From CAZNKU01 sp045541135 (lineage in GTDB: Bacteria > Bacillota > Clostridia > Monoglobales > Firm-18): DNA of 64,000 nucleotides. Both the position numbers and the translations under genes were made by a program. Under the pieces are notes generated by a model that made no database searches, was not told the origin of the DNA, and was given only the letters and a program-made list of their open reading frames with translations. Location of the stretch: positions 45,010 through 109,009 of the forward strand of contig JAZQIO010000020.1 in NCBI GenBank assembly GCA_045541135.1, in the 5' to 3' direction. Position 1 is the stretch's first letter; each line of letters starts with the position of its first letter. Below, one piece after another: positions 8,728 through 16,240 of the stretch.

Positions 8728-10082
8728 CCTATAATTATTTTTTCTTCGGGATATGAAATTTTAGGATTTGATTTTATTCTTCCCATAAAAGATAAGGCAA
8801 CGGTTATTACCCCAACTCTTCCGAAAAACATAAGTGCTGTGATAATTAATTTTGCAAAACCGGGCAAAGAAGACGTTATTCCAAGACTTAATCCCACCGT
8901 TGCCACTGCAGAAACCGATTCAAAAATCACATCAATTGCCGCAAAATCGGTATTTGATAAAATAATAAATACTGATATAAACGTGGCACTCATTGCAATT
9001 GCCACAACACTTACGGCACGCATAACGAAACGGTAATCTATTCTCCTTTTAAACATCACAATTTCATTTTTTCCTTTAAGGGATGAGTATACAGCAGCAA
9101 ACAAAACAAACACGGTTACAACCTTTATTCCTCCTGCCGTAGACGCCGGAGCACCACCAATGAACATCAATATGATAAACAAAAACTTGCTTGCGTTTGA
9201 AAGACTTGCCATATCAACAGAAGCAAAGCCTGCAGTTCTGGCGGTAACCGATTGAAAAAATGAATTTACAGCTTTATCTGCAACGCTCATATTTCCCATT
9301 GTTTTTGGATTATGATACTCAAAGATAAAAAACATAATTGTTCCCAAAATCAACAATATTGCCGTTGATGAAAGCACAATTTTAGTTTGCAGGCTAAATC
9401 TCTTCTTTCCTTTAAAAAATTTCAGAAAGTCTTCCCAGACGATAAAACCCAAACCACCTATAATAATAAGTGCAGAAAGAACAAGGCATACATAACCGTC
9501 GTTGGCAAATGACTGAATGCTGTTGTTTTTCCCTATTATGTCAAAGCCTGCATTACAAAATGCAGAAACAGAGTGAAAAACCGACATTGCAACACCCTTT
9601 TGAAAACCAAAAGCAGGAACAAATCTTATGCTCAACAAAACAGCTCCTATAAATTCAAACAAAAAAGTACCTGTAAAAATATGCTTTGTAAGCAAAACAA
9701 GCCCTTCGTCGGTTTCGGCACCAAGACTTTCTTTAATCATCATACGTTCGCTCAGGTTTATCTTTCTTCTTAGCATTACAAACACCATTGTAACAACTGT
9801 CATAAAGCCAATTCCTCCGATTTGTATCAGGCACAAAATTACAGCCTGACCAAACCCTGTCCAATATGAGCCTGTGTCAAAAACCGCCAACCCCGTAACG
9901 CACGTTGCAGAGGTTGCAGTAAAAAGAGCATCAATAAAACTTGTATTTCCTTTTACTGAAGAGACCGGAAGCATTAGTAAAAGGGTTCCTGCCAAAATTA
10001 TAAACAAAAACGTACAAACAATCATTCTTGTTTTGTGAAATTTCAGTATACTTCTTGCAGTATTTTTTATACCGGAACTCAA
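8724..10082 (-). CDS. ktrB: Potassium uptake membrane subunit KtrB (TrkH family)
   Basis: 452 residues, strongly hydrophobic with repeated membrane-pore-membrane units. KtrB conducts K+ (Na+-coupled) across the cytoplasmic membrane. The first selectivity-filter loop is visible as TSATCVTGLAVFDTG (about residues 57-71), with later filter-like loops VSAFCNAGFD, TARTAGFAS and VSAVATVGLS. The start is TTG at 10082, backed by AGGAGGG 8 nt upstream. It lies upstream of its partner ktrA and downstream of the rplT terminator. Confidence 0.92.
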   Translation of the reverse strand: MSSGIKNTARSILKFHKTRMIVCTFLFIILAGTLLLMLPVSSVKGNTSFIDALFTATSATCVTGLAVFDTGSYWTGFGQAVILCLIQIGGIGFMTVVTMVFVMLRRKINLSERMMIKESLGAETDEGLVLLTKHIFTGTFLFEFIGAVLLSIRFVPAFGFQKGVAMSVFHSVSAFCNAGFDIIGKNNSIQSFANDGYVCLVLSALIIIGGLGFIVWEDFLKFFKGKKRFSLQTKIVLSSTAILLILGTIMFFIFEYHNPKTMGNMSVADKAVNSFFQSVTARTAGFASVDMASLSNASKFLFIILMFIGGAPASTAGGIKVVTVFVLFAAVYSSLKGKNEIVMFKRRIDYRFVMRAVSVVAIAMSATFISVFIILSNTDFAAIDVIFESVSAVATVGLSLGITSSLPGFAKLIITALMFFGRVGVITVALSFMGRIKSNPKISYPEEKIIIG

Positions 10083-10110
10083 CTTAACTACCCTCCTGCA
10101 TATATATTAA

Positions 10111-10134
10111 ATGGGGACGCATAAAGCGACCCCA
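10111..10134 (-). terminator. Hairpin after rplT
   Basis: Minus strand: GGGGTCGC-loop-GCGTCCCC with one mismatch inside the stem, followed by a weak T-rich stretch. It probably ends or attenuates the infC-rpmI-rplT transcript before ktrB. Confidence 0.55.
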
Positions 10135-10144
10135 ATTAAAATCA

Positions 10145-10501
10145 TTATTTTCTTGCTTCTTTAGCTGTTTCAACCAAAGCTGCGAAAGCTGCAGCATCAG
10201 ATACTGCGATTTCAGCAAGCATTTTTCTGTTAATGCTGATTCCAGCTTTTTTAAGACCGTTCATCATTGTGCTGTAGTTCATACCGTTAGCACGTGCAGC
10301 AGCATTGATACGAGCAATCCATAGCTGACGGAAATCTCTCTTCTTCTGCTTTCTGCCGATGTAAGCGTTAGACATAGCCTTCATAACTGCTTCGTTAGCA
10401 GTTCTGAACAAACGGCTTCTGCCACCTCTGTAACCTTTAGCAAGCTTTAATATTTTTTTATGTCTTTTTCTAGTGTGCATAGCACCTTTAATTCTAGCCA
10501 T
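10145..10501 (-). CDS. rplT: 50S ribosomal protein L20
   Basis: 118 residues, very basic. L20 binds 23S rRNA early in large-subunit assembly and in Firmicutes represses its own operon by binding the infC leader. The canonical segments RIKGAMHTRKRHKKILKLAK and GLKKAGISINRKML are present. Third gene of infC-rpmI-rplT. Confidence 0.97.
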   Translation of the reverse strand: MARIKGAMHTRKRHKKILKLAKGYRGGRSRLFRTANEAVMKAMSNAYIGRKQKKRDFRQLWIARINAAARANGMNYSTMMNGLKKAGISINRKMLAEIAVSDAAAFAALVETAKEARK

Positions 10502-10532
10502 TTATAATTTACCTCCTACGCTTTATCGAATA

Positions 10533-10733
10533 TTATTTGTATGGAATTAACTTCTTAATAACTGCTGCATTTGAATCGTGGCAGTAAGCGGCCTTTCTGA
10601 GACCTCTTTTTCTCTTAGTTGTCTTTTTGTTCAAAATATGACTTCTGAACGCAGAACCTCTTTTTACTTTACCTGTTGCTGTAAGCTTAAATCTCTTAGC
10701 AGCACCTCTGTGAGTTTTTATTTTATTAGCCAT
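10533..10733 (-). CDS. rpmI: 50S ribosomal protein L35
   Basis: 66 residues. Small basic protein of the large ribosomal subunit, starting MANKIKTHRGAAKRFKLTATGK and ending in the conserved IKKLIPYK. It sits between infC (31 bp upstream) and rplT (31 bp downstream) in the usual order. Confidence 0.97.
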   Translation of the reverse strand: MANKIKTHRGAAKRFKLTATGKVKRGSAFRSHILNKKTTKRKRGLRKAAYCHDSNAAVIKKLIPYK

Positions 10734-10764
10734 AAAGCAATTCTCCTTTCGTATTCGCTTTTAT

Positions 10765-11292
10765 TTAAGCACCTTTCGGTGAAATAAACATAGACATATT
10801 TCTGCCTTCCATTTTTGGTTGCTTGTCTACAACACCCACTTCTTCAACCTCTTCCTTAAAACGGATAAGTATATCTTCACCAAGTGAAGCATGGGTAACC
10901 TCTCTTCCGCGGAAACGTACGGTTACCTTAACCTTGTTGCCGCTCTTTAAAAACTTTTTAGCGTTGTTAACCTTTGTGAAGAAATCATGATCGTCAATAT
11001 TAGGTGTAAGTCTTACTTCCTTGGTTTCAACAACCTTCTGGTTTTTACGCTGTTCCTTTTCCTTCTTTGCAGCTTCAAAGCGGAACTTGCCGTAGTCCAT
11101 AATTTTGCAAACCGGCGGAGTAGCATTTGGAGCAATCATTACAAGGTCAAGATTCTTTTCGCCGGCCATATCAAGAGCCTGCTTTGAAGAAACTATGCCA
11201 AGCTGTTCTCCGGTGTCGCCTATAAGACGTACTTCCTTATCTCTGATTTGTTCATTAATAGCATGTTCTTTACTGATAACATCTACCCCCAA
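10765..11292 (-). CDS. infC: Translation initiation factor IF-3
   Basis: 175 residues if read from TTG at 11292. IF-3 binds the 30S subunit and checks start codons. The N-domain (INEQIRDKEVRLIGDTGEQL) and C-domain (RGREVTHASLGEDIL) are clear. The start is uncertain: the TTG has no ribosome site, and the GGGGG at 11286-11290 lies inside the TTG-started frame. That G-run is correctly spaced for a non-AUG start such as ATC at 11277 (ISKEHAINEQ...) or GTT at 11280. infC is known for rare start codons used in autoregulation. First gene of its operon behind an L20-type leader. Confidence 0.95.
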   Translation of the reverse strand: MGVDVISKEHAINEQIRDKEVRLIGDTGEQLGIVSSKQALDMAGEKNLDLVMIAPNATPPVCKIMDYGKFRFEAAKKEKEQRKNQKVVETKEVRLTPNIDDHDFFTKVNNAKKFLKSGNKVKVTVRFRGREVTHASLGEDILIRFKEEVEEVGVVDKQPKMEGRNMSMFISPKGA

Positions 11293-11418
11293 AAATGAAA
11301 AAATGTGGATAGCATAAAGCTATCCACAAGTATTATAAAACTGATATTATTAACAATTTTATAACCCAGTCAACCCTATTGTCGAAAAGGTGAGAAATTC
11401 GGATAACTTCTGCTTTGC
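11293..11418 (-). promoter_or_regulatory. infC-rpmI-rplT leader with attenuator (L20 leader type)
   Basis: About 126 nt between the predicted start of transcription and infC. Near the 3' end a perfect 10-bp hairpin (11304-11313 with 11319-11328 on the plus strand) is followed on the minus strand by ATTTTTTCATTTTT, directly before the G-run ribosome site: an intrinsic terminator inside the leader. In Firmicutes this operon is controlled by L20-promoted premature termination, so the arrangement fits. The L20-binding fold upstream of the terminator was not verified. Confidence 0.7.
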
Positions 11419-11424
11419 TTAAAT

Positions 11425-11453
11425 ATGTTAACACAAAAGGAAACCTTTGTCAA
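11425..11453 (-). promoter_or_regulatory. Promoter of infC-rpmI-rplT
   Basis: Minus-strand TTGACA (11448-11453) and TAACAT (11425-11430) with a 17-bp spacer; consensus -35. Confidence 0.75.
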
Positions 11454-11479
11454 TACTTTTTTGTAATTTTTTTATCGGG

Positions 11480-11509
11480 TTGCGAAAAACTTTTCAGTTA
11501 TGTTATAAT
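11480..11509 (+). promoter_or_regulatory. Promoter of rlmH
   Basis: TTGCGA (11480-11485), 18-bp spacer, TATAAT (11504-11509). Divergent from the infC promoter, 27 bp away. An AGAGGTG ribosome site follows before the ATG at 11533. Confidence 0.65.
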
Positions 11510-11532
11510 AATGAAGAAAAAGAGGTGCTTTT

Positions 11533-11985
11533 ATGATTACGATTGAAATAATTGCAGTAGGAAAAATAAAGGAAAAGTATTTTACGGCGGCAATTGAAGA
11601 ATACAGTAAGCGTCTTGGCAGGTACTGCAACTTTAAAATAACACAGGTGCAGGACTTTCCCGATGACAATATGGAAATACAGCGTGAGGCAGAGCTTATT
11701 ATTCCAAAAATAAAAGGTGTATGTATACCCCTTTGTGTAGAGGGAAAACAAATGTCAAGTGAAGAACTTGCGGAATTTATAAGCAAAATGTCCGTAGAGG
11801 GCAATTCCCACATTTGCTTTATCATAGGTGGGTCAAACGGTCTTGATGACAAAATTAAAAATATGGGTAAATTAAAGCTTTCATTTTCAAAAATGACTTT
11901 CCCTCATCAGCTTATGAGGGTGGTTTTAACCGAACAAATTTATCGTGCATTTAAAATTATAAACAATGAAAATTACCACAAATAG
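11533..11985 (+). CDS. rlmH: 23S rRNA (pseudouridine-1915-N3) methyltransferase RlmH
   Basis: 150 residues, slightly under the usual 155-160. RlmH methylates pseudouridine 1915 in helix 69 of 23S rRNA using S-adenosylmethionine. The SPOUT core shows FIIGGSNGL (SAM-binding loop) and the highly conserved tail LSKMTFPHQLMRV-like sequence (here LSFSKMTFPHQLMRVVLTEQ) ending YRAFKIINNENYHK. Monocistronic from its own promoter. The gene is often found near the origin, as here at about 32 kb from dnaA. Confidence 0.95.
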   Translation: MITIEIIAVGKIKEKYFTAAIEEYSKRLGRYCNFKITQVQDFPDDNMEIQREAELIIPKIKGVCIPLCVEGKQMSSEELAEFISKMSVEGNSHICFIIGGSNGLDDKIKNMGKLKLSFSKMTFPHQLMRVVLTEQIYRAFKIINNENYHK

Positions 11986-12036
11986 AATACGAAATATTAC
12001 AAAAACATTAAAAGCAAAAAAAATTTCAAAAACCTA

Positions 12037-12064
12037 TTGACTTATATAAACTGTGTGTTATAAT
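12037..12064 (+). promoter_or_regulatory. Promoter of the ABC transporter-hslO operon
   Basis: TTGACT (12037-12042), 16-bp spacer, TATAAT (12059-12064), followed by GGAGAG and ATG at 12107. Confidence 0.7.
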
Positions 12065-12106
12065 GTTGGCAAAATTTAAAATACCGTTTAACGGAGAGTG
12101 GTAATT

Positions 12107-13930
12107 ATGATAAACACCGACAAACATCTTGACAACACAATTCCCGATTACAGACACTATTTTAAGGGTGTAAAAGAAACCAGGGGAATAGGTTGGAAAA
12201 TTATGAAGGCTCTGTTTAAGGAAAACAAAAAGGATTTTATTGTCACGGTCTTGTTTTTTATAATAAAGCAGTCTCCGGTTTACCTTATTCCGCTTATTCT
12301 TGCACAGATTGTTGATATTGTAACCTATCCGAAACTGCACGACGTTACAGAAATTTACATTTACGGCGGAATTTTACTTGCTTTTATAATCCAAAACATC
12401 CCTACACATACTATGTATATTAATAAAAAAAGTAAAATGCTCAGAAGCATCAGTGCAGGGCTCAGGAATACTATGGTTAAAAAACTGCACCAGATTTCTC
12501 TTACATACCACAAGGAACTTCAATCCGGTAAACTACAGTCGAAATTTGTTCGTGACATGGAATGCATTGAACTGTTTATGGAAAGGATAATGGAAACTCT
12601 TATACCTACCATTATTTCACTTATAGTTACCATTTCAATTTCGCTTACGAAAAGTTGGATTGTTACCGCAGCATTTGTTGTAATGATTCCTATGACGGTT
12701 ATTTTAAGAAAAGCTTTCCAGAAAAAAATGGGAAAAGCAACCTCAAACCTTCGCAGAGAATCGGAAAACTTAACTTCTGATATTTCTGAAATGATAGAGC
12801 TTATGCCTGTTACAAAGGCGCATGGTCTGGAAGATGAGGAATCCTCAAAGCTTGAAGAGGGTATAAAAAAACTTCGCCGTGTAGGATATAACGTGGATAT
12901 GACAAATGCCCTTTTTGGTTCAACAAGCTGGTGCGTTGTACAGTCAATGTCGGCACTTTGTCTGATTTTTACAGGCGCACTTGCATATAGCGGGCTTATT
13001 ACAGTAGGCTCTGTTGTGCTTTTCCATTCATATTTTTCAACCATTGCAGGAAATGTACAGAATTTGCTTGCCATCTACCCTGAACTTTTAAAGGGTGGAG
13101 AATCATTAAAATCAATTTCGGAAATACTTATTTCAAACAAAATTGAAAATAACGACAAAAAAATTAAACTTCGACATTTGCACGGCTCTATACAGTTTAA
13201 AAACGTATCTTATAAATATCCGAATTCCAACAAAAATATCATAAACAACCTTTCACTTGATGTTGAGCCAGGAGAATGTGTTGCATTTGTAGGCTCGTCG
13301 GGATCGGGCAAATCAACGGTAATGAATATGATTATAGGTTTTCTGCGTTCCACAAACGGAAGTCTTTTAATAGACGGAAAGCCAATAGAATATTTAGACC
13401 TTACAAGCTACCGACAGTTTATATCCGTTGTCCCACAAAGCTGTATTATGTTTTCGGGAACAATCCGCGACAATATTCTTTATGGTATGCATAATATAAG
13501 CGAAGAAAAACTGCAAAAAGTAATTGAACAGGCAAATATTACAGAATTTATAAATCAGCTTCCTCAGGGAATTGATACACCGGTTGCGGAACACGGTGGA
13601 AACCTTTCCGGCGGTCAGAAACAGCGTATTTCCATTGCGCGTGCACTTATCCGTGACCCGAGGGTTATTATTCTCGATGAGGCCACATCTGCACTTGACA
13701 ATATTTCAGAATATCATGTTCAACAGGCTATGAACGAGCTTATAAAAGGAAGAACAACCTTTATTGTTGCCCACAGACTTTCCACAATACGCGATGCAGA
13801 CAAAATTGTGGTGCTTGAACAGGGTAAAATGGTTGAATGCGGAACATTTGACGAGCTTATGGAGAAAAAAGGCAAATTTTATGAACTAAAACAACTTAGT
13901 GAACTAACCGGAGGTAATAAAGAAGAATGA
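12107..13930 (+). CDS. ABC transporter, fused membrane and ATPase domains (exporter type)
   Basis: 607 residues. An N-terminal six-helix ABC transmembrane domain (about 40-320) is fused to an ATPase domain with Walker A VGSSGSGKST, Q-loop VVPQSCIMFSG, signature LSGGQKQRIS, Walker B VIILDEATSAL and the switch histidine VAHRLST. This half-transporter would work as a homodimer; none of the sequence identifies the substrate (lipid, peptide or drug). A GTG at 12098 opens the frame but abuts the GGAGAG; the ATG at 12107 has 8-nt spacing. Its stop overlaps the hslO start by 4 bp. Confidence 0.9.
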   Translation: MINTDKHLDNTIPDYRHYFKGVKETRGIGWKIMKALFKENKKDFIVTVLFFIIKQSPVYLIPLILAQIVDIVTYPKLHDVTEIYIYGGILLAFIIQNIPTHTMYINKKSKMLRSISAGLRNTMVKKLHQISLTYHKELQSGKLQSKFVRDMECIELFMERIMETLIPTIISLIVTISISLTKSWIVTAAFVVMIPMTVILRKAFQKKMGKATSNLRRESENLTSDISEMIELMPVTKAHGLEDEESSKLEEGIKKLRRVGYNVDMTNALFGSTSWCVVQSMSALCLIFTGALAYSGLITVGSVVLFHSYFSTIAGNVQNLLAIYPELLKGGESLKSISEILISNKIENNDKKIKLRHLHGSIQFKNVSYKYPNSNKNIINNLSLDVEPGECVAFVGSSGSGKSTVMNMIIGFLRSTNGSLLIDGKPIEYLDLTSYRQFISVVPQSCIMFSGTIRDNILYGMHNISEEKLQKVIEQANITEFINQLPQGIDTPVAEHGGNLSGGQKQRISIARALIRDPRVIILDEATSALDNISEYHVQQAMNELIKGRTTFIVAHRLSTIRDADKIVVLEQGKMVECGTFDELMEKKGKFYELKQLSELTGGNKEE

Positions 13931-14823
13931 ATGACAAAATAGCTGTTGCATTAACAGACAATGCAGCGATGAGAATTTACGCAGCAGTTACAACAGAACT
14001 TGCAGCAGAAGCACAGAAAATACACAAAACATTACCCCTTGGCACTGCGGCTTTGGGAAGAACTTTAACGGCAGGTGCCCTTATGGGTGCTATGCAAAAG
14101 GACGAAAATGTATCCCTTACCGTACAGTTTAAAGGTGACGGTCCGCTTGGAACAGTGGTTGTGGTGGCAGATTCCAAAAGCAACGTGCGCGGATATGTTC
14201 AAAATCCCCAGGCGGATTTACCCCTTCGTCCCGACGGAAAAATTGATGTGGGTAACGGCATAGGCAAAAACGGTTATTTAAGCGTTATCCGTGATTTAGG
14301 CAAGGGAACACAGCCATACATCGGTCAAGTAGAAATTACAACCGGTGAAGTTGCAGAAGACCTGACATACTACTATGCAACAAGCGAGCAAATTCCGACA
14401 GCAATATCCTTGGGAGTATTGGTTGACAAGGACTACACCGTTAAAGCGGCAGGCGGATATGTAATACAAATGATGCCCGGCTGGAGTCCTGATGACGAAC
14501 AGCTAATAACAGCAATAGAAAAAAGACTCGGTGAAATACCTCCGGTAAGTACTATGGTAGACAAAGGCTACACACCCGAAGAAATTATAAAAGAAATTTT
14601 AAACGATGTAATACCATACCATATTCTAAAGGAAGTAACTCCTGAATATAAATGTAACTGTAGCAAAAAAAGAGTGGAAGCCGCACTTATTTCCATTGGA
14701 AAAAAAGACCTTTCTTCCCTGCTTGAAGACAACGGAACAGAAGTTAATTGCAACTTCTGCGATAAAATTTATAAGTTTTCAACACAAGATATTGAGGACC
14801 TTTTGAAAAAATGCACTAAATAA
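13927..14823 (+). CDS. hslO: Redox-regulated chaperone Hsp33
   Basis: 298 residues. Hsp33 is a holdase activated by oxidation of a zinc-bound Cys cluster. The N-terminal domain has TAALGRTLTAGALMGAM and GDGPLGTVVVVADS; the C-terminal redox switch shows CNC (about residues 240-242) and CNFC (about 275-278), the expected CxC...CxxC pattern. The ATG overlaps the upstream transporter stop (ATGA), so the two are co-translated. Ends in a terminator that includes its last codons. Confidence 0.96.
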   Translation: MNDKIAVALTDNAAMRIYAAVTTELAAEAQKIHKTLPLGTAALGRTLTAGALMGAMQKDENVSLTVQFKGDGPLGTVVVVADSKSNVRGYVQNPQADLPLRPDGKIDVGNGIGKNGYLSVIRDLGKGTQPYIGQVEITTGEVAEDLTYYYATSEQIPTAISLGVLVDKDYTVKAAGGYVIQMMPGWSPDDEQLITAIEKRLGEIPPVSTMVDKGYTPEEIIKEILNDVIPYHILKEVTPEYKCNCSKKRVEAALISIGKKDLSSLLEDNGTEVNCNFCDKIYKFSTQDIEDLLKKCTK

Positions 14824-14840
14824 AGTGCATTTTTTATTTT
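14807..14840 (+). terminator. Terminator of hslO
   Basis: 11-bp stem (14807-14817 with 14824-14834) followed by T-rich sequence. The stop codon lies in the loop. Confidence 0.85.
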
Positions 14841-14875
14841 CTTTAAAAAAAGTTGAAATTTTTTTAAAAAAATGC

Positions 14876-14904
14876 TTGACATTTTGTTTTTGATGTAGTA
14901 GAAT
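14876..14904 (+). promoter_or_regulatory. Promoter of the tRNA cluster
   Basis: TTGACA (14876-14881), 17-bp spacer, TAGAAT (14899-14904). The transcript leader before the first tRNA contains a small ACGGG/CCCGT pairing. Confidence 0.75.
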
Positions 14905-14957
14905 ATATCTTGCTGACGGGTTCAGTAGAGAAGAATGTCCCGTAGTTTAATACAGTT

Positions 14958-15034
14958 GGCCGAGTAGTTCAGTTGGTTAGAACGCCAGCCTGTCACGCTG
15001 GAGGTCGAGGGTTCGAGCCCCTTCTCGGTCGCCA
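14958..15034 (+). tRNA. tRNA-Asp (GTC)
   Basis: 77 nt including an encoded CCA. Acceptor GGCCGAG pairs with CTCGGTC; the anticodon loop reads CTGTCAC with anticodon GTC; the T-loop GTTCGAG is present. Confidence 0.97.
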
Positions 15035-15050
15035 ACTTTATTTTCAGTAT

Positions 15051-15126
15051 GGGAGCATAGCTCAGCTGGGAGAGCATCTGCCTTACAAGCAGAGGGTCAT
15101 AGGTTCGATCCCTATTGTTCCCACCA
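15051..15126 (+). tRNA. tRNA-Val (TAC)
   Basis: 76 nt with encoded CCA. Acceptor GGGAGCA pairs with TGTTCCC (one G-U pair). Anticodon TAC in loop CTTACAA; T-loop GTTCGAT. Confidence 0.96.
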
Positions 15127-15130
15127 AAAT

Positions 15131-15206
15131 GCCTCTGTAGCTCAGTCGGTAGAGCAAAGGACTGAAAATCCTTGTGTCAGTGGTTCGATTCCACTCGGAG
15201 GCACCA
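15131..15206 (+). tRNA. tRNA-Phe (GAA)
   Basis: 76 nt with encoded CCA. Anticodon GAA in loop CTGAAAA; acceptor GCCTCTG pairs with CGGAGGC (one G-U pair); T-loop GTTCGAT. Confidence 0.96.
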
Positions 15207-15231
15207 AATTTTCTTTTACACTCGATAATAT

Positions 15232-15306
15232 GCGGGAGTGGCTCAGTGGTAGAGCGTCACCTTGCCAAGGTGAACGTCGCGAGTTCGAATCTCGTCTTCC
15301 GCTCCA
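15232..15306 (+). tRNA. tRNA-Gly (GCC)
   Basis: 75 nt with encoded CCA. Anticodon GCC in loop TTGCCAA; acceptor GCGGGAG pairs with CTTCCGC; T-loop GTTCGAA. Confidence 0.96.
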
Positions 15307-15336
15307 AAGACGCTTTAAAATGCGTCTTTTCTTTTA
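15306..15336 (+). terminator. Intrinsic terminator between tRNA-Gly and tRNA-Cys
   Basis: 8-bp stem AAGACGC-type (15306-15313 with 15322-15329) followed by a long T/C run. It would stop much of the transcript before tRNA-Cys, so tRNA-Cys depends on read-through or an unseen promoter. Confidence 0.75.
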
Positions 15337-15359
15337 CTAATAACAAATTTATATATTGT

Positions 15360-15433
15360 GGCGCTATAGCCAAGTGGTAAGGCAGAGGCCTGCAAAGCCT
15401 TTATCCCCGGTTCAAATCCGGGTGGCGCCTCCA
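15360..15433 (+). tRNA. tRNA-Cys (GCA)
   Basis: 74 nt with encoded CCA. Anticodon GCA in loop CTGCAAA; acceptor GGCGCTA pairs with TGGCGCC (one G-U pair); T-loop GTTCAAA. Last gene of the tRNA cluster. Confidence 0.97.
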
Positions 15434-15440
15434 AAAAGAC

Positions 15441-15475
15441 CGACTATTCTATCAGAATAGTCGTTCTTTTTTGTA
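15441..15475 (+). terminator. Terminator after tRNA-Cys
   Basis: Perfect 10-bp stem (15441-15450 with 15454-15463), 3-nt loop, then TTCTTTTTT. Its 3' arm and T-tract supply one copy of the 13-bp direct repeat that recurs at 16111-16123. Confidence 0.9.
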
Positions 15476-15478
15476 TTT

Positions 15479-15539
15479 GTGTCCTAAGGGACACAACATC
15501 ATTTCAGCAAAGCTGAACATCCTATCGCCAAAGGCGATA
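15479..15539 (+). repeat. Three tandem mini-hairpins with AACATC spacers
   Basis: Three short perfect inverted repeats in a row: GTGTCC/GGACAC (15479-15494, 4-nt loop), TTCAGC/GCTGAA (15503-15517, AAA loop) and TATCGCC/GGCGATA (15523-15539, AAA loop). AACATC stands in front of the second and third. The stem sequences differ while the layout repeats, which points to selection for structure. The array ends just before the promoter of the acetyltransferase. Confidence 0.7.
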
Positions 15540-15544
15540 TATTA

Positions 15545-15573
15545 TTGAAATACATAAAAATATGTGATATAAT
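15545..15573 (+). promoter_or_regulatory. Promoter of the GNAT gene
   Basis: TTGAAA (15545-15550), 17-bp spacer, TATAAT (15568-15573). It overlaps the upstream part of the open frame, which rules out the TTG at 15545 as a start codon. Confidence 0.75.
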
Positions 15574-15610
15574 CAGTTCGACAAATAAGAATTTGAAGAG
15601 GGGTGTTTGT

Positions 15611-16048
15611 GTGGTTAGAGAAGTCTACGAAAGCGAATTAGACGATTTACTGAAATTGTATTTATACCTGCATGAGGAGTCTGTACCGGAGATGACAGAG
15701 CACCTAAAGCATACATGGGATACAATTATCCATGATAAAAACCATCACATTATTGTGAATGAAGTAAACGATAAAATCGTATCTTCCTGTATTTGTGTGA
15801 TTATTCCAAACTTAACACGGAATATTAGACCGTATGCGTTCATAGAAAACGTTGTCACAAACGAGGATTATCGTGGGAAAGGGTATGCAACAGCCTGTCT
15901 AAACTATGCCAAAGATATAGCGGTGCAAGAAAACTGTTACAAAATGATGCTGCTTACCGGCTCAAAGAATGATGCAACATTGAACTTCTATAGAAATGCC
16001 GGTTATAACAATTTAGACAAAACGGCATTTATTCAGTGGCTTGAATAG
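15611..16048 (+). CDS. GNAT-family N-acetyltransferase
   Basis: 145 residues from GTG at 15611, which follows AGAGGGG at good spacing; the open frame extends back to 15545 but overlaps the promoter. GNAT enzymes transfer acetyl from acetyl-CoA to an amine. The acetyl-CoA loop is seen in NEDYRGKGYATACL (R-G-K-G-Y-A, about residues 89-94) and the C-terminal FYRNAGY motif is typical. The substrate is unknown. No clear terminator follows. The hairpin array upstream and direct-repeat flanks suggest acquisition by transfer. Confidence 0.85.
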   Translation: MVREVYESELDDLLKLYLYLHEESVPEMTEHLKHTWDTIIHDKNHHIIVNEVNDKIVSSCICVIIPNLTRNIRPYAFIENVVTNEDYRGKGYATACLNYAKDIAVQENCYKMMLLTGSKNDATLNFYRNAGYNNLDKTAFIQWLE

Positions 16049-16178
16049 TTTCGAAAATTTCAATTTATTGTTGGGACTTATGGTTGTATTTATCTAACAA
16101 ATATTCACTTTAGTCGTTCTTTTGAAAAAATAATCCGATAAATATTTTTTAACTGTCACAATTACGAAAGTTTTTTTC

Positions 16179-16207
16179 TTGCATTTTTTTATAAACAATG
16201 TTATAAT
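16179..16207 (+). promoter_or_regulatory. Promoter of the NiCo riboswitch-CDF gene
   Basis: TTGCAT (16179-16184), 17-bp spacer, TATAAT (16202-16207). The riboswitch begins about 30 nt downstream. Confidence 0.75.
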
Positions 16208-16240
16208 GTAATAACTCTTTGCACTGCATTCAGCTACAGT

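Larger units (their letters stand above)
15458..16123 (+). mobile_element. Possible small insertion: hairpin array plus acetyltransferase flanked by a 13-bp direct repeat
   Basis: TAGTCGTTCTTTT occurs at 15458-15470 (3' arm and T-tract of the tRNA-Cys terminator) and again at 16111-16123. Between the copies lie three tandem hairpins, a promoter and one GNAT gene, about 650 bp, and no transposase or recombinase. Position right after a tRNA, duplicated flank and single cargo gene suggest an inserted cassette. Chance repetition in AT-rich DNA or local duplication is possible. Confidence 0.35.

Noticed and set aside
11472..11852. 126-aa minus-strand frame opposite rlmH
   Set aside because: Shadow of rlmH on the other strand; also overlaps the rlmH promoter.
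12520..13074. 184-aa minus-strand frame opposite the ABC transporter
   Set aside because: Antisense of conserved coding sequence, no start signal.
15174..15380. 68-aa plus frame across tRNA-Phe, Gly and Cys
   Set aside because: Runs through tRNA genes; a classic false protein.
15545..15610. Upstream start (TTG at 15545) for the acetyltransferase
   Set aside because: Those bases form the -35/-10 promoter.
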